Shown: positions 1 through 7,081, counted from the stretch's first letter. The stretch is DNA of 14,999 bases from Pseudomonadota bacterium (GCA_023399465.1 JAEWPB010000187.1:1-14999), one strand, 5' to 3'. Notes: a model not told the origin generated them from the letters alone. A program made the numbers and translations.

Positions 1-1
1 G

Positions 2-790
2 GACGGGCGCGGCGTCCGCCTGACCACCGAAGGCGAGAAACTGCTGAACTATGCGCGGCGGATCATCCGCCTGAACAACGAGGCAATCGCCGCCTTCGAC
101 GACAACCGCCTCGAGGGATCGCTGAGGATCGGCACGCCCGACGATTATGCCGATCGCTACATGCCTGAAATCATAGGCCGCTTTGCCAAGACCCACCCGA
201 ATGTGGAACTCTACATCGTTTGCGAGCCGTCGGTGGATCTTGCCGAGAAGCTGAGCCGTGGCGAACTCGACATCGCGCTGGTCACCCACCATCCAAAGCA
301 GCGCATTTCCGACGTGGTGCGCACCGAGCCGCTGTGCTGGGTCAGCTCGGCCAACCATCCGATACGGGACGACGCACCGGTGCCGCTGGCGGTCGGACGC
401 CGCGATTGCCAATGGCGGCAGCTTGCCTGCTCGGCGCTCGACGCCACCAACCGGGAATATCAGGTCCTCTTCACCAGCTGGTCGTCGACGGTGCTTGCCT
501 CCGCCGTCCTGGCCGGCATGGCGGTATCGGTGCTGCCGGAATCGGCGCTGCGCACGGGCATGAAGATCCTCAACCAGGCCGATGGCTTCCCGCCGCTTCC
601 GCCAGTACAGATCGGCATCATGAAGCGCCCGGGCGCACCGACCTCGCTGATCAACGCGATCAGCACCCATATCACCGCCTGCCTCGACAACATCACCCCT
701 GCCGCGGTCGAGGACGAGCTCGATGCCGACGTCAAGGCGTTTCCACGGCTGCCGCGCCTGCGAGCCGGCCACATGCTTCCGGGCTGGTAG
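2..790 (+). CDS. LysR-family transcriptional regulator, LrhA-like (5' end missing)
   Basis: The reading frame is open from the first bases of the window and stops at TAG 788-790, giving 262 residues of a protein that should be about 310 long. The missing part is most of the N-terminal winged helix-turn-helix. The visible start (GRGVRLTTEGEKLLNYARRI) is the end of the DNA-binding domain and the linker helix. The rest is the two-lobed effector-binding domain, with the usual 'LRIG' strand and 'GELDIALVTHHP' loop. The late 'ADGFPPLP' segment, the 'THHP' stretch and the overall spacing recall E. coli LrhA/HexA rather than CysB-, OxyR- or MetR-type regulators. LrhA proteins control motility and adhesion genes in enterobacteria, but the target here is unknown. 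An internal ATG at 161 lies inside the effector domain and is not the start. The family is certain; the LrhA likeness is from memory and less sure. Confidence 0.9.
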   Translation, partial: DGRGVRLTTEGEKLLNYARRIIRLNNEAIAAFDDNRLEGSLRIGTPDDYADRYMPEIIGRFAKTHPNVELYIVCEPSVDLAEKLSRGELDIALVTHHPKQRISDVVRTEPLCWVSSANHPIRDDAPVPLAVGRRDCQWRQLACSALDATNREYQVLFTSWSSTVLASAVLAGMAVSVLPESALRTGMKILNQADGFPPLPPVQIGIMKRPGAPTSLINAISTHITACLDNITPAAVEDELDADVKAFPRLPRLRAGHMLPGW

Positions 791-817
791 GCGGCCGTAC
801 CGCCCTCATGCTGACGA

Positions 818-855
818 CAAGACAGCCCGGAACCGCAAGAGCCCGGGCTGTCTTG
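818..855. terminator. Hairpin shared by convergent genes, probable bidirectional terminator
   Basis: A perfect 13-bp inverted repeat: CAAGACAGCCCGG (818-830) pairs with CCGGGCTGTCTTG (843-855) across a 12-nt loop. It sits 27 bases after the plus-strand regulator stop and 21 bases beyond the minus-strand EF-hand stop, exactly where a two-way terminator is expected. Neither side has a long U-tract, so termination may be partly Rho-assisted. Confidence 0.75.
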
Positions 856-876
856 AGAACTTTCGAAAGCGGTTCC

Positions 877-1224
877 CTACTGAAGGGTACCGTCCCCGCT
901 GCGATCGGCGACCGCGAAATCCGCCATCACCTGCTTCATGAACTCATCCCGGCTGACATTGCCGTCGCGATCGGTGTCGATCGCGGTGACCTGTGCCGGC
1001 TTGAGCACCTGTTTCGCTTCATTGGGCTGTAGTTCGCCATCCTTGTTGGTATCGAGCCTGGAAAAGGCCGATCTCATGAAGGACTGATACTCCGAGCGAC
1101 TGACCTTGCCGTTTCCGTCCCGGTCAATCCTGTCCATCTGGCCCTGATACATCGAGTTCGACTGCGCCCCGGCCATGGCATTAAGAAATAGAAGCATTGC
1201 ACTTGCGACGAATAGCCTCTTCAT
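877..1224 (-). CDS. Exported EF-hand (calcium-binding) protein
   Basis: A 115-residue protein with a Sec signal peptide (MKRLF, then a hydrophobic stretch, cleavage probably after AGA near residue 20), so it is periplasmic or secreted. It holds three complete 12-residue EF-hand loops: D34-E45 (DRDGNGKVSRSE), D58-E69 (DTNKDGELQPNE) and D83-E94 (DTDRDGNVSRDE). A fourth loop starts at D107 (DRSGDGTLQ) but the protein stops at its ninth position, so the bidentate Glu at position 12 is absent. The spacing suggests two EF-hand pairs. The start is ATG 1224 with a purine-rich AGAGAGG upstream. The lipoprotein gene ends 22 bases upstream on the same strand, so the two are probably co-transcribed. Calcium binding is inferred from the loops; the physiological role is unknown. 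Similar small EF-hand proteins are common in rhizobia. Confidence 0.9.
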   Translation of the reverse strand: MKRLFVASAMLLFLNAMAGAQSNSMYQGQMDRIDRDGNGKVSRSEYQSFMRSAFSRLDTNKDGELQPNEAKQVLKPAQVTAIDTDRDGNVSRDEFMKQVMADFAVADRSGDGTLQ

Positions 1225-1246
1225 CGGCCAATACCCTCTCTGAACA

Positions 1247-1504
1247 CTAACGCGCAGTATAGACGCAGGTCAGCCGGTTACCGAGCACGCCGCCGAGGCC
1301 GACGCCGCCGGCGATGGCAGCGATCTGCCCGGTACCGGCACCGATCGTACTGCCGATCAGGCCTCCGACGACGGCGCCGCCGATGGTCCCGGCGATACAT
1401 CCGAACTCGGCATTATGGTCAATCACCGATTGCGACACGGGCTGCTGGCAGGCAGACAGGCCGAGGCACGCGGCGAGAACAACAGTCACGGCACGTTTGT
1501 TCAT
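1247..1504 (-). CDS. Small glycine-zipper lipoprotein
   Basis: An 85-residue protein. The signal peptide MNKRAVTVVLAACLGLSAC ends in a lipobox (LSAC), so Cys19 should be lipidated and the protein anchored in a membrane, probably the outer one because Gln follows the Cys. Residues 36-76 are a glycine-zipper segment with repeated GxxxG/GG spacing (AGTIGGAVVGG, IGAGTGQ, AGGVGLGGVLG), like the 17-kDa-antigen/SlyB-type Gly-zipper families. I chose ATG 1504 over an in-frame start 27 bases upstream because GGAGGG lies five bases before it and it places the signal peptide at residue 1. It probably shares a transcript with the EF-hand gene 22 bases downstream. Such lipoproteins are envelope-associated; a specific function cannot be given. 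Confidence 0.85.
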   Translation of the reverse strand: MNKRAVTVVLAACLGLSACQQPVSQSVIDHNAEFGCIAGTIGGAVVGGLIGSTIGAGTGQIAAIAGGVGLGGVLGNRLTCVYTAR

Positions 1505-1869
1505 ATTTCCCTCCAAGAAATATCCATCCAACCCCCAAACAGATCGGTGAATGCGCTATCTGTAGCCCCGGACGAAAATCGGTTGTTGAATTATGGCCAG
1601 CGAATTTGGCTTGATCTCGAGCTGCGGTCGCAGCATCCAAATTCAATATGCAGCCGAATACTGAGGACGCACGCATACATGCGAAACCTGCAGCCGCTTT
1701 CACGAAGGAGAACGGCTTGGGGATAGTACAGCCGCGCCCCTCCTATGGCAACTCTTCGCGGCGCACTCATACCAATGCGGTAGGCGGCAGGCGCCTTACA
1801 CCCCTTGCTTTCAAATGCAAAATGCCGGGGCAGGTGCCCCGGCATTGAAACGTAGAACCTGCGCCGATG
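1505..1869. other. Gene-free intergenic stretch
   Basis: 365 bases between the divergently placed lipoprotein start and the katA 3' end. It holds the katA terminator hairpin at 1821-1846 and, nearer 1505, the ribosome binding site and presumably the promoter of the lipoprotein gene. Short open frames exist (for example 1591-1845 minus and 1648-1848 plus), but they run through the terminator, lack family resemblance and are not called. I see no clear promoter, repeat or known RNA motif in 1550-1815. Confidence 0.6.
1821..1846 (-). terminator. Rho-independent terminator of katA
   Basis: AATGCCGGGGC (1821-1831) pairs perfectly with GCCCCGGCATT (1836-1846) around the tetraloop AGGT. On the minus strand the stem is followed by TTTTGCATTTG, a usable U-rich tail. 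It lies 24 bases past the katA stop codon. Confidence 0.85.
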
Positions 1870-3351
1870 TTACTCGGCGGCAGCGCTGATCGTCTTCGCC
1901 TCATAGCCGTGGGCAGCCTGCAGGGCGGCGCGCACACCGGCCTCGTAGTCCGGATGGACGCGCCGGAAATGCGCAAGCTGGCGCTCGATGATCTCGCCCG
2001 GCACGCCCCCCATGGCGGCGGCGATATTGGAGAACAGGCGAGCCTTCTGGCCGGCATCGAACAGGTTGAAGAGCGCACGCGGCTGGCTGTAGTCGTCGTT
2101 GCCTTCGCGGTGGTCGTAGCGCTCCATGTCGCCGGAGATCCTGAGCGGCGGCTCCTTGGCGGACGGCTGCTCCACGGCGCCGTTCATGCTGTTCGGCTCG
2201 TAATAGGCGTCGACATTGCCGGTCCTCTGGCCGAAGAAGTTCATCTGGCCATCCTTGTGATAGTGATGAACCGGGCATTTCGGCGCATTGACCGGCAACG
2301 CCTCATAATGCGTGCCGAGACGATAGCGATGGGCATCGGCATAGGAAAACAGCCGGGCCTGCAGCATCTTGTCCGGCGAATAGCTGATGCCGGGAACGAT
2401 GTTGGACGGCGAGAACGCCGCCTGCTCGATCTCGGCGAAGTAGTTTTCCGGATTGCGGTTCAGTTCCATCACGCCGACATCGATCGGCGGATAGTCCGCA
2501 TGCGGCCAGACCTTGGTCAGGTCGAACGGATTGTAGTTGGTCTTGTCGGCATCGGCTTCCGGCATGATCTGCACCTGCAGCTTCCAGCGCGGGAACTGAC
2601 CGCGCTCGATCATCCCGAAAAGAGCCTCCTGGTAGCTTTCGCGGTTCTTGCCGATGACGCTTTCCGCTTCCTCGTTGGTGTAGTGGGCGTGGCCCTGCTC
2701 TGTCTTGAAGTGGAACTTCACCCAGTAGCGCTCGCCGGCATCGTTCCAGAAGGAGTAGGTGTGCGAGCCATAGCCGTTCATTCGGGTCGGATCGACCGGC
2801 AGGCCGCGGTCGGACATCAGGATCGTCACCTGGTGCAGACTTTCCGGCGACAGTGACCAGAAATCCCACATGGCGGTGGCGGAGCGCATGTTGGTCCTGG
2901 GATGACGCTTCTGGGTGTGGATGAAATCCGGGAACTTGTAGGCGTCACGTATGAAGAACACCGGCGTATTGTTGCCGACGAGATCCCAGTTGCCTTCCGG
3001 GGTATAGAATTTCAGCGCGAAACCGCGGACGTCACGCTCTGCGTCGGCGGCGCCCATTTCGCCGGCCACGGTCGAGAAACGCGCCAGCATCGGGGTGACG
3101 GCGCCCGGCTGCAGCACCTTGGCCCTGGTGTACCTGGAAATGTCACCGGTGATCGTCAGCGTGCCGAATGCACCCCAACCTTTGGCGTGGACTACGCGTT
3201 CCGGGATGCGCTCGCGGTTCTGATGGGCCAGTTTCTCCAGCAGCTGATAATCCTGCAACATGACGCCGCCGCGCGGACCCGCAGTCAGGGAATTCTGGTT
3301 GTCGGGCACCGGCGCACCGGCTGTCGTCGTCAGGATGGGGCGATCGGACAT
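1870..3351 (-). CDS. katA: Monofunctional heme catalase
   Basis: A 493-residue small-subunit catalase that converts hydrogen peroxide to water and oxygen in the cytoplasm. The active-site His is His55 (RVVHAKGWGAFG) and the partner Asn is Asn127 (DLVGNNTPVFF). The proximal heme ligand is Tyr337 in RLFSYADAHRYRLG. The 'RFSTVAGE' and 'FIHTQKRHP' blocks are also intact. Length and sequence fit the clade-3 group that includes rhizobial KatA. The start is ATG 3351, with GAGGAG seven bases upstream; an in-frame extension of 25 residues to 3426 has no such site and no homology-like sequence. The gene is divergent from oxyR, 122 bases apart, the classic arrangement for peroxide induction by OxyR. A CGCCC/GGGCG hairpin (3381-3393) lies in the presumed leader. 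A TACAAT hexamer on the minus strand (3436-3441) is a possible -10, but this is uncertain. Confidence 0.97.
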   Translation of the reverse strand: MSDRPILTTTAGAPVPDNQNSLTAGPRGGVMLQDYQLLEKLAHQNRERIPERVVHAKGWGAFGTLTITGDISRYTRAKVLQPGAVTPMLARFSTVAGEMGAADAERDVRGFALKFYTPEGNWDLVGNNTPVFFIRDAYKFPDFIHTQKRHPRTNMRSATAMWDFWSLSPESLHQVTILMSDRGLPVDPTRMNGYGSHTYSFWNDAGERYWVKFHFKTEQGHAHYTNEEAESVIGKNRESYQEALFGMIERGQFPRWKLQVQIMPEADADKTNYNPFDLTKVWPHADYPPIDVGVMELNRNPENYFAEIEQAAFSPSNIVPGISYSPDKMLQARLFSYADAHRYRLGTHYEALPVNAPKCPVHHYHKDGQMNFFGQRTGNVDAYYEPNSMNGAVEQPSAKEPPLRISGDMERYDHREGNDDYSQPRALFNLFDAGQKARLFSNIAAAMGGVPGEIIERQLAHFRRVHPDYEAGVRAALQAAHGYEAKTISAAAE

Positions 3352-3435
3352 GACTTGCTCCTCTTGCGAATGGCGTTGGTCGCCCGATGGGCGGGCGGCG
3401 CTGAACGGTGTGTCACCCGGAGGCAATAATTTCCA

Positions 3436-3473
3436 ATTGTATTTACTTTAGCGTTCGATAATATGCAGTTATC
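3436..3473. promoter_or_regulatory. Probable OxyR operator in the katA-oxyR intergenic region
   Basis: GATAA (3457-3461) and TTATC (3469-3473) form a perfect palindrome with a 7-base centre. It contains the LysR-type T-N11-A pattern and ends immediately before the oxyR ATG at 3474. A weaker half (ATTG starting at 3436) lies exactly 22 bases upstream of the ATAA core, which is the spacing of the tetrameric OxyR site. The inference is that OxyR binds here, activating katA and limiting its own expression. The proximal palindrome is clear; the distal half is poor. Confidence 0.65.
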
Positions 3474-4382
3474 ATGATTACCATTCGTCAAATGCGTTAC
3501 TTTGACGCGCTGGCGACGACGTTGCACTTCGGCCGTGCCGCAGAGATGGTGCATGTCAGCCAGCCCGCCCTGTCCGCCCAGATCATGGAGATGGAGGCCC
3601 ATCTCGGCGTCACCCTGATCGAGCGTACCCGCAACCACACGCTTCTGACCCGCAAGGGCGAGGAAGTGCTGAAGCATGTCCGCACCGTGCTCGACGAGGT
3701 CGACCGGCTGGAACAGACCGCACGCGCCCATGGCGGGCCGTTCGAGGGGCTGCTGCGTATCGGTGTCATTCCGACCGTCGCGCCTTATCTCGTCCCCCGG
3801 CTGATCCCCTATCTGCGCGAGCGCTATCCGACCGTCGTGTTCGAACTGAAAGAAGCGGTGACCGACAGGCTGCTTGCGGACCTGAACGAGGGGCGCCTCG
3901 ACGCCGTGATCGCCGCGCTCCCCATCGAAGCCGAGGCAATCCGTACGCGGTCGCTGTTCACCGACCGTTTTTTCATGGCGGTCGCCAGAAACCAAAAGGA
4001 GGTGCCGCCTTCCTCGCTCACCGACATCGATGAGGCAGACCTCGAGCGCCTGCTGCTGCTCGAGGAGGGCCATTGCCTGCGCGATCAGGCGCTGGCCGTC
4101 TGCGGCGTCGCCGACAAGCGCAGTCTCGGCAATTTCGGGGCGACGTCGATGGCCACGCTGCTGCAGATGGTCTCCCATGACATGGGAATGACCCTGATCC
4201 CCGAAATCGCGATCCCAACGGAAACCGCCCGCAATGCCATTCGCATCCTGCCGTTCGCCGATCCGCCACCGTCGCGGGAAATCGGCCTCGCCTGGCGCAA
4301 GGGCATGCCCCGTCCGCAGGACATGGAATCGCTCGCCGAGGCAGTGATCGCCACGATCCCCGAAATGGCGACCGCCGCCTAG
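3474..4382 (+). CDS. oxyR: Hydrogen-peroxide sensor and transcriptional regulator OxyR
   Basis: A 302-residue LysR-type activator. The N-terminal winged helix-turn-helix covers about residues 1-60 (HFGRAAEMVHVSQPALSAQI). The linker helix spans about 60-90, and the regulatory domain starts at GLLRIGVIPTVAPYLVPRLI. The redox pair is Cys201 and Cys210 in GHCLRDQALAVC, the same C-x8-C spacing and context as Cys199/Cys208 of E. coli OxyR. Disulfide formation there is the known activation switch. It is divergent from katA, its expected main target. ATG 3474 aligns with the E. coli start. There is no Shine-Dalgarno sequence before it: the upstream bases are taken up by the operator palindrome, so translation may be weak or nearly leaderless. 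It converges on the next gene with only six bases between stops and no terminator hairpin seen. Confidence 0.96.
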   Translation: MITIRQMRYFDALATTLHFGRAAEMVHVSQPALSAQIMEMEAHLGVTLIERTRNHTLLTRKGEEVLKHVRTVLDEVDRLEQTARAHGGPFEGLLRIGVIPTVAPYLVPRLIPYLRERYPTVVFELKEAVTDRLLADLNEGRLDAVIAALPIEAEAIRTRSLFTDRFFMAVARNQKEVPPSSLTDIDEADLERLLLLEEGHCLRDQALAVCGVADKRSLGNFGATSMATLLQMVSHDMGMTLIPEIAIPTETARNAIRILPFADPPPSREIGLAWRKGMPRPQDMESLAEAVIATIPEMATAA

Positions 4383-4388
4383 GCCGAG

Positions 4389-5264
4389 TTACCCGAGGTT
4401 CTTCTTCAGGAAGGCGACGGTGCGCGACCAGGCGAGATCCGCGGCCTCCTTGTTATAGCGGGCCTGCGAGGTATCGTTGTTGAAGGCGTGGTTGACGCCG
4501 GGATAGACGAAGATCTCGAAGTTCTTGCCATCGGCCTCGAGCGCCTTGCGGAACTCCTCGATGCCGGCGTTGATACGGTCGTCGAGCCCGGCATAATGCA
4601 ACAGCAAGGGCGCCTTGATGGCCGCTACATCCTTCGTTGCCGGCTGCATGCCGTAATAGGCGACACCGGCATTCAGGGCCGGTTCGGCTACTGCGAGACT
4701 GTTGACCAAGCCGCCGCCCCAGCAGAAGCCGATTGCTCCCACCTTGCCATTGGTAAGGTCCGGATTGGCGAGATAGGCGCGCGCCGCTTCCGCATCGGCG
4801 ACGGCCTGCTGGCGGTTGAGGCCGCCGATCAATTCCCGCGCCTTGTCCTCATCCTGCGGCGTGCCGCCGGCAGGCGAAAGGAAATCGGGTGCCAGCACGA
4901 CGAAGCCTTCGAGCGCCAGACGCCGGGCGACATCACGAATGTGCGGATTGAGGCCGCGGTTCTCATGGATGACGATCACGCCGGGAAGCTTGCCGGCCGC
5001 ATCCTTCGGACGGACGAGATAGCCTTTGATCTGCCCTTTCGGCCCGGGAAAACTGACCTCCTCGCCGACGATCCGGTCGTCATTGGCGGCAACGGTTTCG
5101 GCGCGCGCGGCACTGGCGCCGAGAAGCGGAGCGATGGCCGCCGCACTTGCGGCCGATCCGGCAAGCGCAGTCAGTCTCTCCATGAAGGCACGGCGGTCGA
5201 GGGTCAGGTGGGTGTATTCGTCATAGGCATCGATCATCGCCTGGGTAATCTGCGGCTTATCCAT
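4389..5264 (-). CDS. Tat-exported dienelactone hydrolase-family protein
   Basis: A 291-residue alpha/beta hydrolase. A 22-residue hydrophilic leader precedes a twin-arginine signal (DRRAFMERL, Arg24-Arg25) and an Ala-rich hydrophobic stretch ending near ASAARA (residue 55), so it is probably exported folded to the periplasm. The dienelactone-hydrolase triad is visible: Cys181 in GFCWGGG, Asp229 in GLDDRI and His259 in NHAFNN. The HENRG motif (residues 100-104) supplies the usual active-site Glu. Family members hydrolyse cyclic esters such as dienelactone, but exported rhizobial versions have no assigned substrate. ATG 5264 has GGAGG six bases upstream. An in-frame extension to 5363 lacks a ribosome binding site. 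It lies 172 bases downstream of the alcohol dehydrogenase stop on the same strand, so it probably has its own promoter. Confidence 0.9.
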   Translation of the reverse strand: MDKPQITQAMIDAYDEYTHLTLDRRAFMERLTALAGSAASAAAIAPLLGASAARAETVAANDDRIVGEEVSFPGPKGQIKGYLVRPKDAAGKLPGVIVIHENRGLNPHIRDVARRLALEGFVVLAPDFLSPAGGTPQDEDKARELIGGLNRQQAVADAEAARAYLANPDLTNGKVGAIGFCWGGGLVNSLAVAEPALNAGVAYYGMQPATKDVAAIKAPLLLHYAGLDDRINAGIEEFRKALEADGKNFEIFVYPGVNHAFNNDTSQARYNKEAADLAWSRTVAFLKKNLG

Positions 5265-5301
5265 GATGAACCTCCGTTGTCGACGAGTTCCTCCGGCGCA
5301 A

Positions 5302-5346
5302 CCGCACATGCGGACACGGCCTGCAGGCAGGATATGCCAGCAGGCC
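5302..5346 (-). other. Two small inverted repeats in the leader of the hydrolase gene
   Basis: CCGCA/TGCGG (5302-5306 and 5309-5313, 2-base centre) and GGCCTGC/GCAGGCC (5318-5324 and 5340-5346, 15-base centre) lie 38-82 bases upstream of ATG 5264. They could be a regulator site or a leader structure. They match no riboswitch that I recognise. Confidence 0.3.
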
Positions 5347-5389
5347 GCGAATGGACTACACAACTTCGTGACCGCCGGGGCGCGCTATC

Positions 5390-5404
5390 CCGGGCATTGC
5401 CCGG
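5390..5404 (-). terminator. Weak hairpin after the alcohol dehydrogenase gene
   Basis: CCGGGC (5390-5395) pairs with GCCCGG (5399-5404) over a 3-base loop, 32 bases past the dehydrogenase stop. No U-tract follows on the minus strand, so a terminator role is only possible. Confidence 0.3.
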
Positions 5405-5436
5405 TTACACGCGGGGCTATCTGCCGGCTCCGGCGC

Positions 5437-6465
5437 CTACTTGCTCAGATCGAGAACAATCCGGCCGTCGATCTTGCCCTCTTCCATGCGCTCGAAGATG
5501 GCATTTATGTTGTCGAGCCTGTCCCAGGAGAAATGCGCGGCGACCTTGCCCTCGCCGGCGAACTCCAGCGACTCCTCGAGGTCCTGCCTGGTTCCGACGA
5601 TAGATCCGCGCACCGTGATGCGTTTCAGCACGGTGTCGAAGACCGGCAGCGAGATGAAGCCGGGCGGTAGGCCGACCAGCGCCATCGTACCCTTGGAGCG
5701 AAGGAAGCCGAAGGCCTGTTCCATCGCCTTCGGCGACACCGCCGTCACCAATGCGCCATGGACGCCACCCGTCGCCTTCTGCACCTGCTCGACCGCATCG
5801 GCCGCCGTGCTGTCGACCACGAGGTCAGCGCCGAGTTTCTTTGCCAGATCGAGCTTCTCGTCGAAGATGTCGGCCGCGACGACATGCATGCCCATGGCCT
5901 TGGCGTATTGGACCGCCATGTGCCCGAGCCCGCCGATGCCGGAGATCACCACCCATTCGCCGGGATTGACCTCTGTTTCCTTCAAGCCCTTGTAGACCGT
6001 AACCCCGGCGCAAAGCACGGGCGCCGCCGGGCCGAACTCCAGCTTGTCCGGCAGGCTGCCCACGAATTTCGGATCGGCGAGACCATATTCGGCAAAAGTG
6101 CCGTTGACGGAGTATCCGGTGTTCTGCTGGAGGGCGCAAAGCGTTTCCCAGCCGGTCCGGCACGGCGTGCAGTAGCCGCAGGCCGTGTGCAGCCAGGCGA
6201 CCCCGACACGATCGCCTTCCTTGTGGGTGGTGACGCCGGGACCGAGCTTGGCGACATAGCCGACGCCCTCATGCCCGGGGATGAAGGGAGGATTGGGCTT
6301 GACCGGCCAGTCGCCCTGGGCGGCGTGCAGGTCGGTGTGACATACGCCGGTCGCCTCATACTTGACCAGCACCTGACCGGGGCCGGGATCCGGTACGTCC
6401 ACCTCCTCGATCACCAGGGGCTTTCGAAACTCGCGGACGACAGCGGCCTTCATCTTCTCTGCCAT
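5437..6465 (-). CDS. adhP: Zinc-dependent alcohol dehydrogenase, AdhP-like
   Basis: A 342-residue medium-chain dehydrogenase that interconverts primary alcohols and aldehydes with NAD in the cytoplasm. Catalytic zinc ligands are Cys42 (GVCHTD), His65 (GHEG) and Cys152 (VLCAGVTVYK). Structural zinc ligands are Cys96, Cys99, Cys102 and Cys110 (CGYCTPC...C). The Rossmann motif is GIGGLG (176-181), and an acidic residue after the second strand (AADIFDEK) favours NAD over NADP. Sequence blocks such as GLPPGFISL, GTRQDLEE and MEEGKIDGR closely follow E. coli AdhP, including its length. ATG 6465 has AGGAG seven bases upstream; an upstream in-frame start at 6558 does not. A near-consensus FNR/FixK box lies 122 bases upstream (6587-6600), suggesting induction under low oxygen. 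It is not tightly linked to the genes on either side. Confidence 0.93.
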   Translation of the reverse strand: MAEKMKAAVVREFRKPLVIEEVDVPDPGPGQVLVKYEATGVCHTDLHAAQGDWPVKPNPPFIPGHEGVGYVAKLGPGVTTHKEGDRVGVAWLHTACGYCTPCRTGWETLCALQQNTGYSVNGTFAEYGLADPKFVGSLPDKLEFGPAAPVLCAGVTVYKGLKETEVNPGEWVVISGIGGLGHMAVQYAKAMGMHVVAADIFDEKLDLAKKLGADLVVDSTAADAVEQVQKATGGVHGALVTAVSPKAMEQAFGFLRSKGTMALVGLPPGFISLPVFDTVLKRITVRGSIVGTRQDLEESLEFAGEGKVAAHFSWDRLDNINAIFERMEEGKIDGRIVLDLSK

Positions 6466-6586
6466 GGGATTCTCCTGTCCAGTGTTCTGCCGCTCAGCCG
6501 TCCTACGGCCCGGGCGAAGACATGCGGAGGGACCGGCGGATCCGGTTCCCAGCAACAAAAGCTAAAACCGAAGATGACAGCCTTGA

Positions 6587-6600
6587 TTGATCCGAGTCAA
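6587..6600. promoter_or_regulatory. FNR/FixK-type box upstream of adhP
   Basis: On the minus strand this reads TTGAC-TCGG-ATCAA; on the plus strand, TTGAT-CCGA-GTCAA. It fits the FNR/FixK/FnrN consensus TTGAY-N4-RTCAA known from rhizobia. If it is a class II site centred at -41.5, transcription would start near 6552, about 87 bases before the dehydrogenase ATG. A weak TAGCTT -10 candidate then lies at 6559-6564. Confidence 0.65.
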
Positions 6601-6664
6601 CGAAACCGTTGCCCGGCAGGACGAGAAGTGAATGGTGGCAATGGCGCGGCAGCCGCTCCCCCGC

Positions 6665-7081
6665 TCAGTCGAGCAGCATCCACAGCGCCAGCCAGGCCCA
6701 CATCGCGCCAAGTGCGAGGAAACCGACGCCGAAGGCGAGGCCGCGATGGCGGAGGCGATTGCTGGTCACATGGATCAAGGCATGCACCCAGCGCGACAGC
6801 ACGAAGATCCAGGCGAGCGCAATCGCCGGAAACGTGTCTGCATCGACGAGATAGGTGACTATGGTGCAGGCATAGAAAAGCACCGGCAGTTCGAACTGGT
6901 TGGCGAGGCTGTTGCGCGCGAACAGACTGTCCACCGGCTCATCCCGATTTTCGCGAAACTGGCCGGTCGTCGCATTGCCGCCCGCGACCGCAGCCTTGCG
7001 GCGGAGCGCCAACAGGACATAGAGGCCGAAGACCAGCACCACATGCGCGATCATCGGCCAGAAAATGGCGTTGTCAGTCAT
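6665..7081 (-). CDS. MAPEG-family membrane protein
   Basis: A 138-residue integral membrane protein with about four hydrophobic segments: roughly residues 8-27, 62-80, 84-103 and 116-137. The middle region (FRENRDEPVDSLFARNSLANQFELPVLFYA) carries the MAPEG-type pattern of charged residues followed by a conserved Asn and 'E-P-V-hydrophobic' at the start of the second helix. Eukaryotic MAPEG proteins act on glutathione conjugates and eicosanoids; bacterial ones of this size have no settled substrate. ATG 7081 follows a GGGGGA stretch. It is the last gene of a compact run: guaB, then the unknown membrane protein, then this gene after a 25-base gap. No hairpin with a U-tract is seen after its stop. 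Family assignment is good; function is open. Confidence 0.85.
   Translation of the reverse strand: MTDNAIFWPMIAHVVLVFGLYVLLALRRKAAVAGGNATTGQFRENRDEPVDSLFARNSLANQFELPVLFYACTIVTYLVDADTFPAIALAWIFVLSRWVHALIHVTSNRLRHRGLAFGVGFLALGAMWAWLALWMLLD

Noticed and set aside
220..1032. A 270-codon plus-strand frame overlapping the LysR gene, terminator and EF-hand gene
   Set aside because: It crosses a strong hairpin and two genes with clear family motifs; Arg/His/Gly-rich shadow.
1867..2856. A 329-codon open frame on the plus strand opposite katA
   Set aside because: Antisense shadow of katA, with low-complexity Val/Arg/Ile/Gly composition and no recognisable motif. It would also be read against the katA terminator.
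3381..3393. CGCCC/GGGCG hairpin in the katA leader as an attenuator or riboswitch
   Set aside because: It is only a 5-bp stem in GC-rich DNA, with no U-tract or conserved aptamer-like sequence.
3330..4178. A 282-codon minus-strand open frame opposite oxyR
   Set aside because: Antisense shadow covering the oxyR coding region and the divergent promoter; OxyR is unmistakable on the plus strand.
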